A stretch of 8,308 bases of DNA from DATGZX01 sp035296965 (GTDB taxonomy: Bacteria > Planctomycetota > Planctomycetia > Gemmatales > Gemmataceae). Every line of letters starts with the position of its first letter. The stretch's first letter is position 1. Below, in pieces: positions 6,852 through 8,308 of the stretch. The notes beneath the pieces are model-generated. The model saw only the letters and a program-made list of their open reading frames with translations. It ran no database searches and had not been told where the DNA came from. The position numbers and the translations under genes are program-made. The DNA is taken from contig DATGZX010000413.1 of assembly GCA_035296965.1 (NCBI GenBank), positions 1-8,308 on the forward strand. The letters run 5' to 3'.

Positions 6852-6858
6852 ACCTCCT
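6852..6858 (-). promoter_or_regulatory. Strong Shine-Dalgarno AGGAGGT
   Basis: On the minus strand this is a full anti-16S match, nine bases before the ATG at 6842. It fixes the start of the secreted protein gene and is clearly the best ribosome binding site in the window, suggesting a highly translated product. Confidence 0.8.
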
Positions 6859-6883
6859 CGTAGATCGAAGCGCTGGTGGATGT

Positions 6884-7237
6884 TCACTTGAGCCGGCCAT
6901 GTTTCTGCGTGACATAGCCGACGATAATGCCCAAGACCGCACCCGGCAGCATGATCTGCCAGAAATATACTCGTCCCAGGCTGAAGTACTGCATCAGGGC
7001 CACGCCAAAGGCCAGCAGTGCGCCGACAGCCAAGCCAAAGATGATGCCCCACGTCAGAGACTGAACCTTCTGAGCGAAATAGCCAATCAGCATGCCGGTG
7101 ATAATGCCCTTGATGACGGAACCGAAGATGATCCCAGGCAAGTCGGGCAATGTTTCCGGTGCCGACAGGGGCGCCGTCAGCCCGTCAAAGATCCCGAGGA
7201 TTCCGCCCAGCAGGGTGCCCAACAGCCACTTCTTCAT
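6884..7237 (-). CDS. Small four-helix membrane protein of unknown function (117 aa)
   Basis: A 117-residue very hydrophobic protein with four likely membrane helices: residues about 4-20, 34-54, 62-85 and 93-110. The helices are glycine-rich (GTLLGGILGIF, GIITGMLIGYF, GIIFGLAVGALLAFG, GAVLGIIVGYV), a pattern suited to tightly packed small membrane proteins. Charges are few and lie at the ends (MKK at the N-terminus, QKHGRLK at the C-terminus). I do not recognise the family and see no catalytic motif. The ATG at 7237 has GGAG six bases upstream on the minus strand; a TTG at 7249 is in frame but less likely. The gene lies 62 bases after the end of the truncated kinase and 41 bases before the secreted-protein gene, all on the same strand, so it may once have been part of a transcript begun upstream of the kinase. 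Confidence 0.75.
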   Translation of the reverse strand: MKKWLLGTLLGGILGIFDGLTAPLSAPETLPDLPGIIFGSVIKGIITGMLIGYFAQKVQSLTWGIIFGLAVGALLAFGVALMQYFSLGRVYFWQIMLPGAVLGIIVGYVTQKHGRLK

Positions 7238-7299
7238 GACATGCTCCAAACACGGTGATGGTGCTTCTCAACTTCTTTTACCCAGAGGGCCGGATTCCT

Positions 7300-8168
7300 T
7301 TAGAGGCCGGCGAGAATTAGCAACAGAATTCTCATGAGGAGATAGGCGAGGATCAGGGCGATCACGGCCCGGTACTTCGAACCCAAACGCCTTGCCGCAT
7401 CAATGATGCCTTCCGGGTGACCCCGGACGCGGCGACCTGCTCGGAAATTCGCGATATCGGAGACCAACTCGGTTACTTCTGTATAGCGACCTTCGCGCTC
7501 CGCAGTTAGCGCTTTCAAGCAGATTGCCTCCAAGGGTCGAGGAATCGTGCGATCTAATCGTCTTGCAGGAATCAGGGTGGAAGCCGGCACACTCGAATTT
7601 GGGTCGTGCTCCGCTTGAGCCGGAGCTTGTCCCGTGAGCAAGAAGTAGAGGATGGCCCCTAGAGAGTAGATGTCCGCGCCCGCATCCACTGCAGCGTCGC
7701 CACGGGCCTGTTCCGGGGCCATGTAACCGGGAGTGCCCAGGACGGTGCCTTGAAGCGTCTGAGACGCTCCTAGTGGCCCATTCTTCTCGCCCTGACTGGG
7801 ATTCGACTGGTCCTGGCCCATTTCCTTCGCGACGCCCCAATCCATCACCAAGACTTCGCCGAACGGGCCAATCATGATGTTCTGGGGTTTCAGGTCGCGA
7901 TGAATGATGCCGTGCGCGTGGGCGAACGCCACTGCGTCGCAGATCTTCTCGAAGAGCTGTAGCCGTTCCGGAAGACTAGTCGCGCGTTCTACCCATTCGT
8001 CGAGCCGTTTGCCTCGGACCAACTTCATTGCGTAATAGAGTCGGCCGTCCTGAAGAACGCCAGCGTCGTGCACCGGGACGATTCCCGGGTGTTCCAGCCG
8101 GGCGATGATGCGTGCCTCTCTTTCTAGGCGTGCCTCGACGTTCGTGCCGCCCGGCACATGGTTCAGCA
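7300..8168 (-). pseudogene. Ser/Thr protein kinase, 5'-truncated by an IS
   Basis: About 289 codons remain of a Hanks-type Ser/Thr kinase. Counting from the GTG at 8169, the catalytic loop is HRDLKPQN (90-97). The metal-binding motif is DWG (110-112) instead of DFG. GTPGYMAPEQARG (145-157) covers the activation and APE motif, and DIYSLGAILYFLLTG (166-180) is subdomain IX. Residues about 268-288 form a membrane helix at the extreme C-terminus, with no outer domain after it. The glycine-rich loop and VAIK lysine are missing. The first retained residues, VLNHVPGG then EREARIIARLEHPGIVPVHD, are what normally follows the lysine (as in AVKVLN). The frame hits a TGA 12 bases upstream of the GTG, inside the IS. 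Without the ATP-binding lobe the product cannot be an active kinase. The missing 5' part should lie beyond the IS, outside the window. Confidence 0.85.
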
Positions 8169-8308
8169 CAGGGCGAACGCATCAAACTTTCTCTAGGTTT
8201 CGTGCCCCAGCCAAGGTTTCCTCGAGAAAACCCGTGTCCAAGGCAGCCGCCTTGCGTTTCCGTGCGATGCTCGTTTTGGCCGGATTCCGCTTGAGCAGGC
8301 TTAACGCC
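8169..8308 (-). mobile_element. Terminus of an ISAs1-like insertion sequence (partial)
   Basis: The element end is placed at 8169, where the kinase reading frame is lost and the plus strand reads CAGGGCGAACGCATC. On the minus strand this is the outward end GATGCGTTCGCCCTG, only 13 bases after the transposase stop. A CAGGG-type terminus close to the transposase stop fits ISAs1 as I recall it. The rest of the element, including the other inverted repeat, runs off the right edge. Target duplications in this family are about 8-10 bases, so GTTCAGCA or TGGTTCAGCA (ending at 8168) should recur on the far side. Confidence 0.6.
8182..8308 (-). CDS. Transposase C-terminus, ISAs1-like (partial, 41 aa)
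   Basis: The last 41 codons of a minus-strand gene whose 5' part is outside the window, ending at the TGA at 8182-8184. The peptide reads ALSLLKRNPAKTSIARKRK, then AAALDTGFLEETLAG, then ARNLEKV. This pattern (a LLK helix, a basic SI-x-x-KR stretch, an Ala-rich turn and a [DN]xxFL[EL]xxL end) matches the C-termini of ISAs1/H-repeat family transposases as I remember them. The catalytic DDE residues lie upstream and cannot be checked, so whether the element is intact is unknown. The family call is moderate; a transposase is supported by the position directly next to the broken kinase and the terminal CAGGG sequence. Confidence 0.6.
   Translation of the reverse strand, partial: ALSLLKRNPAKTSIARKRKAAALDTGFLEETLAGARNLEKV

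Overview
The window looks like a piece of a G+C-rich bacterial chromosome, most probably from a planctomycete or a close relative. This is inferred from style, not from a marker gene. The signs are a Hanks-type Ser/Thr kinase with a DWG in place of DFG and a C-terminal membrane anchor, an ISAs1-like transposase end, a Tat-exported DUF362 protein, a multiheme cytochrome c, and small secreted beta-rich proteins. No rRNA, tRNA or CRISPR array was seen.

Layout. Bases 1-136 hold nothing I can support. A small minus-strand gene (137-403) encodes an 88-residue conserved-looking protein of unknown function. After a 242-base divergent spacer comes a plus-strand two-component operon: a membrane sensor histidine kinase (646-2157) and, 45 bases later, an NtrC-type sigma-54-activating response regulator (2203-3675). 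A relatively A+T-rich convergent spacer (3676-3846) carries repeated ACATGACA words and a dyad.

All intact genes from 3847 to 7237 are on the minus strand. The first probable operon is transcribed from 5928 down to 3847. It encodes an exported five-heme cytochrome c, then a Tat-signal DUF362 protein. Upstream of it, on the plus strand, lies the C-terminal remnant of an alpha/beta hydrolase (about 6062-6247). A second small operon, transcribed from 7237 down to 6318, encodes a four-helix membrane protein and a secreted lipocalin-like (DUF1579-like) protein with a very strong Shine-Dalgarno sequence.

The right end is a broken gene. A Ser/Thr protein kinase (7300-8168) has lost its N-terminal ATP-binding lobe. 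Immediately upstream is the terminus of an insertion sequence, starting with CAGGGCGAACGC at 8169, followed by the last 41 codons of its transposase (8182-8308). The IS appears to have inserted just after the codon for the VAIK catalytic lysine.

How the genes may work together. The histidine kinase and NtrC-type regulator form a complete signalling pair, but I found no convincing sigma-54 promoter in the window, so their targets are unknown. The cytochrome and DUF362 protein may form an exported redox unit. The hydrolase remnant, the split kinase and the IS suggest that 5.9-8.3 kb is an eroding, recently rearranged segment.
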